Source: Bacteroidales bacterium (lineage in GTDB: Bacteria > Bacteroidota > Bacteroidia > Bacteroidales > F082). Taken from it: a stretch of 32,403 nt of DNA. The DNA lies in the NCBI GenBank assembly GCA_023229135.1, contig JALNZT010000042.1, forward strand, positions 1-32,403, written 5' to 3'. The notes under the pieces were generated by a model. The model ran no database searches. It was not told where the DNA came from and was given only the letters and a program-made list of their open reading frames with translations. Shown one piece after another: positions 32,255-32,403 of the stretch (position 1 is the stretch's first letter; each line of letters opens with the position of its first letter). The position numbers and the translations under genes were made by a program.

Positions 32255-32403
32255 ATGTCAATTAAAATCAACCTCTTAACATTATTAATTTCCTTGTTAG
32301 GCGTTACAGCTAGTCAAGGACAATCAAACACAAATAACATGAATAAAGAAACATCAAAAAATAATCCGCTTTTGTGTGATATAGAAACCGGAATCTGTGA
32401 AAC
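32255..32403 (+). CDS. Exported DsbA-like thioredoxin-fold protein (partial, runs off the window)
   Basis: The window ends inside this gene. The 49 visible codons start with a signal peptide (MSIKINLLTLLISLLGVTAS) and reach NPLLCDIETGICE. That phrase resembles the start of DsbA-family (FrnE-like) proteins from Bacteroidota, where NPLLCDxExGxCE precedes the thioredoxin fold. The catalytic CxxC region lies beyond the window. Divergence from an HxlR regulator fits a thiol/redox function. Family assignment is tentative because only the N-terminus is visible. Confidence 0.5.
   Translation, partial: MSIKINLLTLLISLLGVTASQGQSNTNNMNKETSKNNPLLCDIETGICE

Noticed and set aside
1..32403. tRNA, rRNA, riboswitch or insertion sequence
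   Set aside because: No cloverleaf-like or rRNA segment, no transposase ORF and no terminal inverted repeats of an IS were recognised on reading both strands; a dedicated search (tRNAscan, Rfam, ISfinder) would be decisive.

Overview
The window looks like chromosomal DNA of a Bacteroidota bacterium. The evidence is two secreted proteins that end in type IX secretion (Por) C-terminal sorting domains, many upstream sequences matching the Bacteroidota -7 promoter box TAnnTTTG, little sign of Shine-Dalgarno sites, and proteins typical of the phylum (a DUF4153/DUF4173-like membrane protein, large proteins with lamin-tail and OB-fold-like domains). No rRNA, tRNA or CRISPR array was recognised.

Layout. 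(1) 1-3300 is housekeeping: a small acidic protein, a GT4 glycosyltransferase, an agmatinase-type ureohydrolase and an orphan small protein. (2) 3451-5867 is a compact type II restriction-modification pair: a PD-(D/E)xK nuclease translationally coupled to a gamma-type N6-adenine methyltransferase. (3) 6004-12218 holds a YycJ/WalJ-like metallo-hydrolase, a 948-residue T9SS-exported FG-GAP protein, a polytopic membrane protein and an NAD-binding SDR-type protein. (4) 12556-21066 is one 2836-residue secreted protein. It contains a four-module A-B-C-D cassette three times, plus a partial copy, and is followed by a strong terminator. (5) 21067-22011 is a non-coding boundary rich in inverted repeats. 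(6) 22045-30033 is an AT-richer island: a four-gene, same-strand cluster of a small XRE-type regulator, a PLD-SNF2 helicase, a KilA-N protein and an Eco57I-like adenine methyltransferase. (7) 30034-32403 holds a second palindromic element, a RidA-like/SRPBCC gene pair, an HxlR regulator, and the start of a divergent exported DsbA-like gene.

The best candidate for an undescribed system is the 22045-30033 operon. It appears to be a split restriction or defence module. The helicase carries the HKD (phospholipase D) nuclease motif, the methyltransferase is a separate 1191-residue protein whose nuclease-like N-terminus lacks the canonical lysine, and a KilA-N protein sits between them. The regulator gene has a perfect 7+7 palindrome overlapping its promoter box, as expected for controller-type autoregulation. 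No DISARM (DrmA/DrmB), BREX (PglZ/BrxC) or type I HsdS partner is visible. Two related attC-like palindromes lie at about 21.9 kb and 30.3 kb, on either side of the cluster. The KilA-N gene contains a perfect 32-bp palindrome, and the methyltransferase gene contains what looks like an in-frame intergenic-repeat insertion just before its NPPY motif.

All assignments rest on reading motifs by eye. No database search was possible.
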